Under the pieces are notes generated by a model. That model was given only the letters and a program-made list of their open reading frames with translations. It made no database searches and was not told the origin of the DNA. The position numbers were made by a program, and so were the translations under genes. A stretch of 64,000 bases of DNA from Desulfobulbaceae bacterium (GTDB taxonomy: Bacteria; Desulfobacterota; Desulfobulbia; Desulfobulbales; Desulfurivibrionaceae), in assembly GCA_004332195.1 (NCBI GenBank), contig SJBG01000007.1, positions 1 through 64,000 of the forward strand, in the 5' to 3' direction. Positions within the stretch are counted from its first letter, which is position 1; each line of letters begins with the position of its first letter. Below are positions 17,632 through 26,543 of the stretch, piece after piece.

Positions 17632-18771
17632 TTGGTGACCCGAGGGGGAGGGATAAGGGAAACAGTGGTAGAGGTGGGGAAAACCGGGGTAGAGGTAGAA
17701 AAAACCGGCGCTGGCGCGGGGGCAGGGAAAACCGGGGTCGGCGTGAGGACCACCGGAAGCCCCGGAGAGAGCGGCGACCCCAGGGCAGCCAACCCACCCC
17801 TGGAACCTGGACGCTTGATCCAGGGAAAAGTGCTGAGCTTTAGCGCTGATGGTCGAGTGGTGCTGCAACTGGCCGGTCAGCAGATTGTCGCCCGCAGCGC
17901 TATACCCTTGACTCCAGGCCAGGAGTTTTGGTTCGAGGTGCGACAGGGGAGCGCCGGGCTTCAACTGGCCCTGGCCGACAAACAAGGGGCAATGTACCGT
18001 TTTTTGCAACAGGCCATGGGAGGATTGCGAGATCTCGGACACTTAAACGAGTTGCTCGGAAGTCTCAAACAATGGCCGACGGGAGCTTTGCCGACCGAAA
18101 TGGCCGAGCAGTTGGCCAGGTTGACTCTGGGCTCAAGTCCGGCCCCGGAAAAAATCATCCAACTGCTTTCCTGGTTGAATGCCGACGGCTCAGGTCATCA
18201 GGGCAAGTCCGCCACCTCGTTAGCCGCTCAACTGCAAGCCTTGTTGGTCGCCATGCGCCAGACCCAGCGCCAGGCTCAGGCCCGGTCTTATCAGGGCATC
18301 CATGAAATCATGAACGTGATGAGCCGGATCAGCGGCGTGCTGGAGGCCATGGTCGGCATGAATGAGCAACCAGCTCCCCCCCAGCAGTCCTCATTCTGGC
18401 TGTTTCCCTGCTTTTTCTCCCTGGGCGCCGGCGGGGGTAGTTGGTTGTTCAGTCGACAAGCACAGTTGGTCGATGACCAGGAAAGCAGTTCCCTGGTGTT
18501 TTTTCTGGAAATGAGTCGTCTGGGGGAATTACAACTGCAGGTAAAACAGCGGGGAAATCGTCTCGATGGCGATTTTGTTTTAGCCGAGACCGCCGCTGCC
18601 GAGTTTCTGCAAGGGCGCCTGGAAGAATTGCGGCAGCGCTTGGAAAAACTGGGCTACCAGGCCACTTTCCGCTGTCGGGGCGGGGCCACTCCTCTGCTGT
18701 CGGCCATTAAAGACGCCCTGGAAAAGGCCATCTGTGTCGCCCCCCGCAAGCTCGTAGACATCAAAGCGTAG
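17632..18771 (+). CDS. FliK-like (flagellar hook-length control C-terminal domain) protein
   Basis: The C-terminal part (about residues 270-365) resembles the Flg_hook domain: a short strand motif SSLVFFLEMSRLGELQLQVKQ followed by a long helix and GYQATFRCR. The middle is helical and Gln-rich. The N-terminus is a Gly/Val/Lys/Thr repeat (units like GKTGVEV) from a local tandem expansion. The listed start is TTG 17632. Upstream in the same frame is ATG 17557 (MRIDELATLMPQTAGA) followed by a TAA at 17605-17607. The original gene probably began at 17557 and now carries a nonsense codon. No other flagellar gene is in the window. Function (hook or needle length) is inferred only. Confidence 0.55.
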   Translation: MVTRGGGIRETVVEVGKTGVEVEKTGAGAGAGKTGVGVRTTGSPGESGDPRAANPPLEPGRLIQGKVLSFSADGRVVLQLAGQQIVARSAIPLTPGQEFWFEVRQGSAGLQLALADKQGAMYRFLQQAMGGLRDLGHLNELLGSLKQWPTGALPTEMAEQLARLTLGSSPAPEKIIQLLSWLNADGSGHQGKSATSLAAQLQALLVAMRQTQRQAQARSYQGIHEIMNVMSRISGVLEAMVGMNEQPAPPQQSSFWLFPCFFSLGAGGGSWLFSRQAQLVDDQESSSLVFFLEMSRLGELQLQVKQRGNRLDGDFVLAETAAAEFLQGRLEELRQRLEKLGYQATFRCRGGATPLLSAIKDALEKAICVAPRKLVDIKA

Positions 18772-18777
18772 ATCTAA

Positions 18778-18951
18778 GGCTACCTTGAAAAACTAGCTGT
18801 TCTGTTCGAGTTTACGGCACGTAAAAAAAATGGTTGACCGATGCCGGTCAACAAGGGAACTTATTACCGCAAGCATATGGTTGATATTCCGAGGATATTT
18901 TTTTGAGCCTAACGCAGAAATCGGGCGAAAGAGCAATTTTTCAAGGTGGCC
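18778..18951. mobile_element. MITE-A copy 3, reverse orientation, long form
   Basis: A 174-bp complete copy with both terminal repeats and the central TTGACC/GGTCAA hairpin. Flanks are CTAA (18774-18777) and CTTA (18952-18955), a 4-bp duplication with one later change. Its left flank begins 2 bp after the stop codon of the FliK-like gene. Confidence 0.9.
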
Positions 18952-18962
18952 CTTAGAAGGTC

Positions 18963-20324
18963 CTACTTTTTGAGGCCGAAGATGCCGCCATTGGCAAAGG
19001 CCGGGGCCCGCCCCACCCGACGAGAGCCGGAGCGGGATCGACTTTTTTTAGGCTTGACCACGGGTGGAGCCGCAACCCCAATGCCGGTGCCGACCGGCAA
19101 TTCAGTGCCGGAGACGGCGGCCAGATAAAGCTCGTAAAAAACCTGGCAACGGGGAAAATAACCTTTGCTGGTCAGCCAGCGGGGCCACTGCCGGCCACCT
19201 TTTCCTTCCGCGACGGGCTGAGCGCCATGGGTCAACAGCAAAGGCAGGTTGGCCAGCAAGGTCGCCATCAACTCCTTGATGTGGCGCTTGATATTAAAGG
19301 GAACCAGGATCTCTTCCAGGTTTTCTCGCAACTGGCGGGAAAAGCGATAAGCCTCAGCCCGATCCGGCTTGCCGTGCAACAAGCCAAAACGAGCTTCAGC
19401 CCAAGGCAGCAGCAGCAGCGCAAGCAAGATATCCTCCGTCGGGGTTTTGCCCATGGCCACCAACCGATCAACCACCGTGAGCAGTTGAAACAACAGATCG
19501 GTCAGGGGGCTGACTTGTTCGACTGTTTGTCGATCCAGGGCCTTAGGATCGGGAGCCGGCAACACTGAGCGATAAAAAGGGAACAGCTGAAAAAAAATGC
19601 CGCTGGCCAGGGCCAGCTCAACCCAGGCCCGACTGGCGCCGGCCTGAAGATCCTTGGTCAACTCGTCGCGCAAACGGGAATCCGGACACAAACTCAGCTT
19701 GTCAACATGACGCAAAATGGCCCGCCAGGTTTGCTCCTCGATGATAAGGGCGGCCCGGGCGGCGTGGCGAATGGCCCGCAACATCCGCACCGGATCGCGG
19801 ATCAGGCGGCGATCAGGATCCCCGATCAGCCGCACCAGCCCTCGGCGCAGATCTTCAACCCCGCCAGTATAGTCGATGATCGAAAAATCCGCGATCTCGT
19901 AAAAAAGGGCGTTGATCGTCAGGTCGCGGCGAAAGGCATCTTCGGCGGGGCTGCCGAAGGTATTATCTGAAGCCAGGGTTTCAATCTCGCTGCCATTGAT
20001 CTCAAACTCGCTGCGGCAGCGAAAGGTGGAGACCTCAACGATTTTGCCGCCATGAAAAAAAACCTGAACCAGACGAAAACGGCGACCGATTATCCGGCTG
20101 TTGCGAAAAATTTTGCGCAGCTCGCCAGGTTTAGCGTCGGTGCTGATATCAAAATCCTTGGGGGTTTTGCCTAACAGCAGATCACGAACCCCACCCCCCA
20201 CCAGATAGGCGCAAAAGCCCTCGTCCCGTAGACGGTGCATAACCTTGAGGGCCTCACGATCGATATTGGCGCGGGAAATGGGATGATCGGAACGGGGAAT
20301 TACGCGGGGTTCAGGATAAGACAT
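18963..20324 (-). CDS. pcnB: Poly(A) polymerase / tRNA nucleotidyltransferase family protein
   Basis: The nucleotidyltransferase core is clear: VGGGVRDLLLGKTPKDFDIST with the metal-binding DFD, RRDLTINALFY and the RRGLVRLIGDPDRRLIRDPVRMLRAIRHAAR segment. The long C-terminal region and basic tail (KPKKSRSRSGSRR) fit PcnB-type poly(A) polymerase better than a CCA-adding enzyme, which is shorter. It would add 3' A-tails that promote RNA turnover. ATG 20324 is 2 bp after the stop of the upstream gene; an in-frame TTG at 20330 overlaps it. The two genes are an operon. Confidence 0.88.
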   Translation of the reverse strand: MSYPEPRVIPRSDHPISRANIDREALKVMHRLRDEGFCAYLVGGGVRDLLLGKTPKDFDISTDAKPGELRKIFRNSRIIGRRFRLVQVFFHGGKIVEVSTFRCRSEFEINGSEIETLASDNTFGSPAEDAFRRDLTINALFYEIADFSIIDYTGGVEDLRRGLVRLIGDPDRRLIRDPVRMLRAIRHAARAALIIEEQTWRAILRHVDKLSLCPDSRLRDELTKDLQAGASRAWVELALASGIFFQLFPFYRSVLPAPDPKALDRQTVEQVSPLTDLLFQLLTVVDRLVAMGKTPTEDILLALLLLPWAEARFGLLHGKPDRAEAYRFSRQLRENLEEILVPFNIKRHIKELMATLLANLPLLLTHGAQPVAEGKGGRQWPRWLTSKGYFPRCQVFYELYLAAVSGTELPVGTGIGVAAPPVVKPKKSRSRSGSRRVGRAPAFANGGIFGLKK

Positions 20325-20326
20325 TG

Positions 20327-21295
20327 TCAACGGGTGCCGGTATAAACGGATTCGGCCTGAGCGACAAACTGATCAAAAACTTCCCGAACCGTCATGATTT
20401 TTTTCATTTTCCAGACATTTTCACCGGTGAAGTAAAGTCCATCCTCCAGGTCGCCCTCGCAGGCCTTATGCAGACGATCGCTAATGCAGTAGAAGTGATC
20501 ACATTTTTTCAAACACTTCCAGCGGCACTCCTTGGCCTTCATCGCAACCTTGGCGGCCAAGCGCTGGGTAAACGGAGTCATCAGGGCCCGGCCGGGCAAA
20601 CCCACCGGTGAGCGGACCAGACCGACATCTTTGGGCCGGGCCTTGAGCAACGCCTGTTTAAAACTGTCATTAACCGAACATTCTTTGGTAAGAAGAAAGC
20701 GGGTGGCGATTTGGATCCCGTCGGCTCCGTATTTATCCATCATTTCCGCCATTTCAAAACCGTCGGTAATTCCGCCGGCGGCAATCAACGGCACCTTTTT
20801 TACCACTTTGCGAATCTCGGGGAAAAGATCGCGCAGGGCCCGGTTGGTGCCAAGATGCCCGCCGGCCTCCTTGGCCTCGACCACGATGGCCGCCGCCCCC
20901 AGCTTTTCCGCCAGACAAGCAAAAGCCGACGAGGAAACAATGGAGACAATCGGAGTATCGGTATCCCGGCCGATCTTGAAGATATCTCGAGAAAAACCGG
21001 CTCCGGTGATAATCATGTCCACCCCGGCCTCAATGGAACCAATGACCAGATTATAAAAATTTTTCATGGCGAACATGATATTCACCGCAATAACTCCAGT
21101 GGTTTCGCTTTTGGCCTTGCGAATATCAGCCTGCAACTCATCGACCGGCAGCGCGGAACCACCGATGGTCCCGATGCCGCCGCATTGGGCTACGGGCACC
21201 GCCAGGGCCGAGGTGGAAACCCGAATGGACATGCCCCCCTGAATCAGAGGAATCGGGGCCGTATAAGGACCAATGGTAAGAGGGGGAAGCTTCAT
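20327..21295 (-). CDS. Nitronate monooxygenase / FabK-like FMN protein
   Basis: This TIM-barrel flavoprotein has the family landmarks IPLIQGGMSIRVSTSALAVPVA, GGIGTIGG, AGGHLG with its active-site histidine, IAAGGITDG and the ADGIQIATRFLLT FMN-phosphate loop. It belongs to the NMO/2-nitropropane dioxygenase family, which also includes enoyl-ACP reductase FabK. In anaerobes the substrate is usually unknown. The C-terminus carries an unusual Cys cluster (CRWKCLKKCDHFYC and a further Cys at HKACEG) that could bind a metal or Fe-S cluster. The pcnB gene follows directly. Confidence 0.82.
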   Translation of the reverse strand: MKLPPLTIGPYTAPIPLIQGGMSIRVSTSALAVPVAQCGGIGTIGGSALPVDELQADIRKAKSETTGVIAVNIMFAMKNFYNLVIGSIEAGVDMIITGAGFSRDIFKIGRDTDTPIVSIVSSSAFACLAEKLGAAAIVVEAKEAGGHLGTNRALRDLFPEIRKVVKKVPLIAAGGITDGFEMAEMMDKYGADGIQIATRFLLTKECSVNDSFKQALLKARPKDVGLVRSPVGLPGRALMTPFTQRLAAKVAMKAKECRWKCLKKCDHFYCISDRLHKACEGDLEDGLYFTGENVWKMKKIMTVREVFDQFVAQAESVYTGTR

Positions 21296-21618
21296 GGTAA
21301 GAAAAGTACTCCAATTTAATGTGTTGCGCTTGCCATCCAGTGCCTGTAATAGGAAACGCTAAACTCAAGGTTGATTAAGGATTTCAGCTTACTCTTCATG
21401 GCGAAGATTTTGAAAAGCCGGCGGCAAAAAACTTCGTTTTTCCGCCGCCAGACCTAATTATTGTTGTCATTTTCACCGCAATCATAGTACGGTCAAGGCG
21501 CGGACGACCGGACGGACACTAGGATAAAAAGCCTCAAAAGGCAATGATTTTTCACTAACATAATTTTTCGCCGTTGCGGGCAAATCAACTGACATTGGCA
21601 ACCGAGAAACCATACCTC
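21296..21618. other. 323-bp divergent intergenic region
   Basis: It separates the minus-strand flavoprotein gene from the plus-strand broken cyclase. The only structure seen is the hairpin at 21421-21450. Promoters for both neighbours are expected but none stands out. Confidence 0.55.
21421..21450. terminator. Hairpin GGCGGC...GCCGCC, possible terminator
   Basis: GGCGGC pairs with GCCGCC, and inside it CAAAAA.C pairs with GTTTTT around a TTC loop. A T-rich tract does not follow closely, so a regulatory hairpin is as likely as a terminator. Confidence 0.45.
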
Positions 21619-22429
21619 ATGACTAATTTTTCAGATCATCCATCACCGTCGGCCGGGCTGGACCCCGAATCAGCGGTCAAAATCCTGGCGGTTGACGATA
21701 GCCCCGCGGTCCTCAAGCTGCTTGAGCGTACGCTAATCTCCATTGGCATGCAATGCCTTACCGCCCGGGACGGGATAGAGGCCCTGGAGCAACTCAAGCA
21801 GGGTGGAGTTTCCCTGGTTATCACCGAAAGGTATGACGCTCTGACCGGGCTTTACAACCGACGCGGCTTTGAGACCAAGCTGCGCGAGGAAACCTTCCGG
21901 GTCCACCGCCAGGGCTACCTGATTTTTCTAGTCATAATCGATCTAGACAAATTCAAACCCTATAACGACGAGTTCGGCCATCCGGCCGGGGACGAACTTT
22001 TGCGGGCCGTCAGTCAGCTACTGCTCGCCAGCACTCGAGAAAACGTCGATCACTGCTGCCGCCATGGCGGCGATGAATTCGCCATCATCACTGCCCGAGA
22101 CCACCCACGAGCAAGCGCTGATCGTGATTCAACGAATCCTGGAACAACACCGCCTATCCCTTTTTGGCGACATCACTTTAAGTATCGGCTTTGCTCACTT
22201 CATCCGCCACCCGGATCGATCCTGGGCCAAAGACATCCAAGATTTGGTGGAGCGAGCCGATCAGGCCATGTACCGGAGCAAACGGGACGGCGGCAACCTG
22301 ATACACTGCGACGACTGCTCCTTAAGAGCTTCCGACGGCGACCCCGCTACTCAAACGGCGACAAAACCGCCAGGGCCTTCATTAGTTCTTTTCCCTCCGA
22401 CGTCAGGCGAACGCCAGGCGACAAAATAA
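21619..22429 (+). pseudogene. Receiver-GGDEF diguanylate cyclase, internally deleted and frameshifted
   Basis: The gene starts at ATG 21619 with a receiver domain (VKILAVDDSPAVLKLLERTL). The domain stops at its third strand: SLVITE runs straight into the GGDEF start RYDALTGLYNRRGF. About 70 residues, including the phosphorylation-site region, are therefore missing. The GGDEF motif RHGGDEFAIIT is present, but a frameshift near 22100 follows. The rest of the domain (THEQALIVIQRILEQH to ERADQAMYRSKRDGG) continues in another frame to 22429. The I-site arginine is not in place (ENVD). Two lesions suggest a dead gene. Confidence 0.8.
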
Positions 22430-22430
22430 T

Positions 22431-22459
22431 TTGTATTTCTCCAACCCCTCTGGTATATA
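22431..22459 (+). promoter_or_regulatory. Predicted sigma-70 promoter for rpsA
   Basis: TTGTAT at 22431-22436 and TATATA at 22454-22459 are separated by 17 bp. They lie about 40 bp before the rpsA start, which has the strong ribosome-binding site AAGGAGG at 22484-22490. The promoter overlaps the last codons and stop of the upstream pseudogene. Confidence 0.6.
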
Positions 22460-22499
22460 AGCGCATCATATTCCAACAAGTCTAAGGAGGATTGTCAAC

Positions 22500-24215
22500 A
22501 TGGGAAACAGCCCAGACACAACAACAACCGCAACAGAGGCAGAGGGTGGATCTTTTGCCGATCTGTTCGAACAGAGCATCCGGGTGGCGGATGTCGGCTC
22601 CGTGGTTGACGGCAAGGTCATTGCCGTAAGCAAGGATTTTGTCCTCGTTGATATTGGGGACAAAGCTGAAGGTGAAATCGACATCAGCGAATTCAAGAAC
22701 GAAGAGGGCCATATCGAAATCAAGATTGGCGACCGCTTTGAAGTTTTTGTGGAAAAACGTGAACCGGACGGCGGAATCAAGCTTTCCCGGGAACAGGCCA
22801 TCGGCATTAAGGTCTGGGAGAAGATCGCCAGAATCCATGAGGCCAATGACACCATCAATGGTCGAATCGACAGCCGGGTCAAAGGGGGGCTATCGGTGGA
22901 TATCGGCGTGCCGGCCTTTCTCCCCTACTCCCAGATCGATCTGCGGCCAGTCCGCGACCTTGATGCCCTGATCGGTGCAAGCTTTGATTTTAAGATCCTT
23001 AAATATAACCGACGGCGCAACAACGTGGTTATCTCCCGGCGGGCGATCATGGAAGAGGCCCGCGAGAAGCTGCGCTCAGAGATGCGATCCACCCTGGAAG
23101 AGGGCCAGATTCTCACCGGCTCGGTCACCAACATCACCGACTACGGCGTCTTTATCGATCTCGGGGGCATGGACGGCCTTTGTCATATCACCGACCTTTC
23201 CTGGGGACGGATCTCCCATCCTTCAAAGATATTCAAGGTGGGCGATGAGATTCAGGTCAAGATCCTCAAGTACGACAAGGAACACGATAAGGTTTCATTA
23301 GGGGTCAAGCAGCTCAAAAGCGACCCCTGGGAAACCATTCAGCAACGCTACCCGGTGGGCGCCAAGATCCCCGGCAAGGTGGTCAGTCTCACCGATTACG
23401 GCGCTTTTGTCGAATTGGAGGAGGGCGTTGAGGGCCTGGTTCACATTTCAGAGATGTCATGGTCCAAGAAGTCCCGTCATCCCTCAAAAATTGTTGCCGT
23501 CGGCGACCAGGTCGAGGTGGCGGTCCTCAACGTCGATCCCACGGCCAAGCGGATTTCGCTGGGAATGAAGCAGCTTCAACCCAATCCTTGGGACATGGTG
23601 GCGGGTAATTATCCGGTAGGTTCGATCATTGAAGGCAAAATTAAAAATATCACCGACTTCGGTATTTTTATCGGGATTGAGGAAGGCATCGACGGCCTGA
23701 TTCACGTTTCCGATTTTTCCTGGACCGAGCGGATCAAACATCCCGGCGAAAAACACGTCAAGGGAGAAATTATTCAGGCGGTGGTTCTAAAAATAGATAA
23801 GGAAAACGAGCGCTTCTCCCTGGGGATCAAGCAGTTACAGCCTGATCCCTGGGGGGCGGTGGCGGAAAAATACGCCGTCGGTACCAAGATCAGCGGCAGA
23901 ATCACCAACGTCACCGACTTCGGGGTTTTTGTCGAGCTGGAAAAGGGCATTGAAGGCCTGATTCATATTTCCGAGCTGAACAAGGAAAAAACTGAAACCC
24001 TGGTAGGGTTATACAACATCGGCGACACCATTGAGGCCCGGGTTATCAACGTCTCGGCCCTAGATCGCAAGATCGGCCTTTCACTTAAAGCCCCAAACGA
24101 TGCCAGCAGGGCGACCAAGATCGAAGAATACCAACAAAAACAGGCAACAAGCGGCCCCTCCACTCTGGGCGATCTGCTTAAGGGGCAAGTGGAAGGCCGG
24201 GACAAGCCGGAGTAA
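22500..24215 (+). CDS. rpsA: 30S ribosomal protein S1
   Basis: The 571-residue protein has six S1 RNA-binding repeats, at about residues 30-95, 115-180, 200-268, 285-355, 372-442 and 459-530. Repeats 3-6 show the classic pattern ITDYGVFIDL/ITDFGIFIGI followed by GLIHISE or GLCHITD. S1 brings mRNA to the 30S subunit for translation initiation. The start has a near-perfect Shine-Dalgarno sequence (AAGGAGG, 9 bp before ATG). The next gene, sppA, begins 2 bp after the stop; rpsA-sppA-HU is a conserved order in related deltaproteobacteria. The length matches the six-domain form of proteobacteria. Confidence 0.97.
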   Translation: MGNSPDTTTTATEAEGGSFADLFEQSIRVADVGSVVDGKVIAVSKDFVLVDIGDKAEGEIDISEFKNEEGHIEIKIGDRFEVFVEKREPDGGIKLSREQAIGIKVWEKIARIHEANDTINGRIDSRVKGGLSVDIGVPAFLPYSQIDLRPVRDLDALIGASFDFKILKYNRRRNNVVISRRAIMEEAREKLRSEMRSTLEEGQILTGSVTNITDYGVFIDLGGMDGLCHITDLSWGRISHPSKIFKVGDEIQVKILKYDKEHDKVSLGVKQLKSDPWETIQQRYPVGAKIPGKVVSLTDYGAFVELEEGVEGLVHISEMSWSKKSRHPSKIVAVGDQVEVAVLNVDPTAKRISLGMKQLQPNPWDMVAGNYPVGSIIEGKIKNITDFGIFIGIEEGIDGLIHVSDFSWTERIKHPGEKHVKGEIIQAVVLKIDKENERFSLGIKQLQPDPWGAVAEKYAVGTKISGRITNVTDFGVFVELEKGIEGLIHISELNKEKTETLVGLYNIGDTIEARVINVSALDRKIGLSLKAPNDASRATKIEEYQQKQATSGPSTLGDLLKGQVEGRDKPE

Positions 24216-24217
24216 TC

Positions 24218-25156
24218 ATGAGCGAAAAACCCTCGCTGCCGCAAAGACATCCCCTGCTCAGTGGCTGCCTGCTGTTGCTGGTGGTCGGACTACTGTTCTG
24301 GGCGGGAGTGAGTTTTTTGCTCGGCTCACTGCTGCGCGACGATTCTTCAGGTTTTTTTATCTCCGACGGCGCCCGTCAGGTCGGAATCGGGGTTATTGAA
24401 ATTCGGGGAGTGATCACTTCCGCCGACGAAATCATCGCTCAACTCACTAAATTTCGGCAACAGGAGCGGATAAAGGCCATCGTCCTGCGGATTGACAGCC
24501 CCGGGGGGGCGGTTGGCGCCACCCAGGAGCTGTACGCCGAAGTACGGCGAACCAACGCCGTTAAGCCGGTGGTGGCTTCCATGGCCTCGGTGGCCGCCTC
24601 CGGCGGTCTGTACGTCGCTTTGGGCGCTGAGAGGATCATCGCCAACCCCGGGACCATCACCGGTAGTATCGGGGTGGTTATCAGGCTTGCCAACATCGAA
24701 GAATTGCTGGCCAGAATTGGCTATCGCAGCGAAACGCTCAAAAGTGGCGAACTCAAAGATAGCGTCGCCATTGATCGGTCCATGCGGCCGGAAGAGCGGG
24801 CAATGCTCCAAGAGATGATAACCTTGGTTCACGACCAATTTATCACGGCGATTGTCAATGCCCGGAATCTGCCGCTGGAGACGGTGCAAGAATTCGCCGA
24901 TGGCCGGATTTTTACCGGAAGCCAAGCTTTGGAGTTGCAACTAATCGATGGCCTCGGCAATCTTAACGACGCGGCTTTGGTCGCCGCCGAGTTGGCCGGA
25001 TGGGACGAAGGAAGGGTCCCCACCCTAATTTATCCGCCCCGCCGAAGTTTTTCCCTGCTCCCCCTATTGCTTGGTGGTAGAGTGGAAAGAGGGCTTGCTG
25101 CTTTCCCGCTCAGCATCACGCCGGTACTGGCTTACGAGTGGACTATTGCCCCATAA
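24218..25156 (+). CDS. sppA: Signal peptide peptidase, S49 family
   Basis: This inner-membrane serine protease degrades cleaved signal peptides. One N-terminal membrane helix is visible (LLSGCLLLLVVGLLFWAGVS). The catalytic domain shows LRIDSPGGAVGATQELY, the nucleophile serine in VAASGG near residue 127, TGSIGVV, and the catalytic lysine in SGELKDS near residue 179. The size of 312 residues is that of the short (single-domain) bacterial SppA. It follows rpsA after 2 bp. MITE-A copy 4 starts right after its stop codon (target duplication 2 bp downstream). Confidence 0.94.
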   Translation: MSEKPSLPQRHPLLSGCLLLLVVGLLFWAGVSFLLGSLLRDDSSGFFISDGARQVGIGVIEIRGVITSADEIIAQLTKFRQQERIKAIVLRIDSPGGAVGATQELYAEVRRTNAVKPVVASMASVAASGGLYVALGAERIIANPGTITGSIGVVIRLANIEELLARIGYRSETLKSGELKDSVAIDRSMRPEERAMLQEMITLVHDQFITAIVNARNLPLETVQEFADGRIFTGSQALELQLIDGLGNLNDAALVAAELAGWDEGRVPTLIYPPRRSFSLLPLLLGGRVERGLAAFPLSITPVLAYEWTIAP

Positions 25157-25162
25157 ACATGA

Positions 25163-25336
25163 GGCCACCTTGAAAAATTGCTCTTTCGCCCGATTTCTAC
25201 GTTATGCTCAAAAAATTATCCTCGGAATATCAACCATATGCCTGCGGTAATAAGTTCCCTTGTTGACCGGCATCGGTCAACCTTTTTTTTCGCATGCCGT
25301 AAACTCGAACAAAATAGCTAATTTTTCAAGATAGCC
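25163..25336. mobile_element. MITE-A copy 4, long form, TSD ATGA
   Basis: A 174-bp complete copy flanked by ATGA on both sides (25159-25162 and 25337-25340). It separates sppA from the HU-like gene and ends about 15 bp before that gene's start codon, directly against its ribosome-binding site. It has therefore replaced the former spacer and upstream control region of the second gene. Confidence 0.93.
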
Positions 25337-25351
25337 ATGAAGGAAAAAAAC

Positions 25352-25630
25352 ATGCTCAAGCGGGATCTCATCAACGCAGTCGCTGAGACAATGCCGGGTT
25401 TTCTAAAAAAAGATCTAGATCAGACCGTGGATATCATCCTGGAAAGCATTCTACAGGCCTTGAAGGAGAATCGCCGCGTGGAAATCCGGGGGTTTGGCAG
25501 CTTCTCGGTACGTGAACGTAAGGCCCGGACCACCAAAAATCCCCGAACCGGCCAGGCAATGCACATCCCAGCCCGCAAAAATATTCACTTTACCATGAGT
25601 AAAGCGCTCAAAGACGGCCTGATTAGTTGA
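25352..25630 (+). CDS. HU/IHF-family DNA-binding protein
   Basis: The protein binds and bends DNA as a dimer. MLKRDLINAVAETMPGFLKKD, the helical region, the VEIRGFGSFSVRERKARTTKNPRTG signature and the C-terminal beta arm IPARKNIHFTMSKALKDGL are all present. It resembles IHF-beta or HU; the position after rpsA and sppA favours an IHF-beta-like role, but the sequence does not settle this. ATG 25352 is preceded by AAGGA; the ATG at 25337 comes from the MITE target duplication and is unlikely to be used. Confidence 0.92.
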   Translation: MLKRDLINAVAETMPGFLKKDLDQTVDIILESILQALKENRRVEIRGFGSFSVRERKARTTKNPRTGQAMHIPARKNIHFTMSKALKDGLIS

Positions 25631-25720
25631 TCACTCCACCCGGCTCGCGGCAGGGCTGCTCACCGGATATTTTCTCGTAAGAAGGTGAAACCTGCCCCCC
25701 TGACACTTGACCCATAACAC

Positions 25721-26341
25721 TCACAGGCCCAGGTTTTCGAGATTGCCCTTACCCAGGCGCAGCACCTTCAACTCGGCTTCTTCCAGAGCGACCACCGTGG
25801 AAGAGGCCGAATATGACAGGGGGCCACCATCGATGATCCAGTCAACTTGCTTGCCGTAACGTTCTTCAACCTCGCAGGCGTTAATCAACGGTGAATCGTC
25901 AAGATCATCGGGGGTGGCGCTGGTGGTCAGGATCGGATTGCCCAGACCCCGGACCAGATCCATGCAGATCTGCTGTTCGGGAACCCTGATTCCCACGGTT
26001 TTCTGCTTGGTCATCATAATTTTGGGCACCAGCTTGGTCGCCCCCAATACGAAGGTGTAAGGACCCGGCAGGCATTTCCGCATTACTCGATAGCCGGCAT
26101 TGGAAACATGGGCATAGACGCTGACATCCTTGAGATCAGCACAGATAAAACTGAAGGGCTTTTTCATGGGCCGCTGCTTGATCTGATAGATCCGCTTCAC
26201 CGCCTTCTGGTTAAAAATATCACAACCGATTCCGTAAACCGTGTCGGTAGGATAACAAATCACCGCCCCCAGGCGGAGCGCCTCCACCACCTGTTTGATC
26301 AAGCGCGGCTGGGGATTATGCGGATTAATCGCAAGCAGCAA
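25721..26341 (-). CDS. YciO/YrdC/Sua5-family threonylcarbamoyl-AMP synthase-like protein
   Basis: The YrdC fold is recognised from AVICYPTDTVYGIGCD, KRIYQIKQRPMKKPFSFI, CLPGPYTFVLGATK and IRVPEQQICMDLV. Family members make threonylcarbamoyl-AMP for the t6A37 modification of ANN-decoding tRNAs. The 206-residue single-domain form with KKPFSFIC resembles YciO, whose activity is weaker or uncertain, so the Sua5 role is only likely. The gene is convergent with the HU gene and divergent from guaB. Confidence 0.85.
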   Translation of the reverse strand: MLLAINPHNPQPRLIKQVVEALRLGAVICYPTDTVYGIGCDIFNQKAVKRIYQIKQRPMKKPFSFICADLKDVSVYAHVSNAGYRVMRKCLPGPYTFVLGATKLVPKIMMTKQKTVGIRVPEQQICMDLVRGLGNPILTTSATPDDLDDSPLINACEVEERYGKQVDWIIDGGPLSYSASSTVVALEEAELKVLRLGKGNLENLGL

Positions 26342-26375
26342 TCTTTTTTCTCCTGCGGCTGAATTGGCTGATGCT

Positions 26376-26405
26376 TAATGTTCGACGTTCAACGTTCGAC
26401 TCTTC
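26376..26405. repeat. Short quasi-palindromic repeat GTTCGACGTTCAACGTTCGAC
   Basis: A GTTCGAC/GTTCAAC word is repeated three times and mirrors itself imperfectly. It lies between the divergent YciO-like gene and guaB. It is one of several degenerate word repeats in this window. Confidence 0.5.
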
Positions 26406-26543
26406 GTGCTACTTTACAAAGTGGGGTTTGACCCCTATCATCATTATTTCACTCGGTAAAAAAGCGATGCTAATCTATCGGGGACCAAGACGCAAAAAGT
26501 AAATTTACGCCTCGACGCAAAACAGTTAGCAAGGAGATCAACC

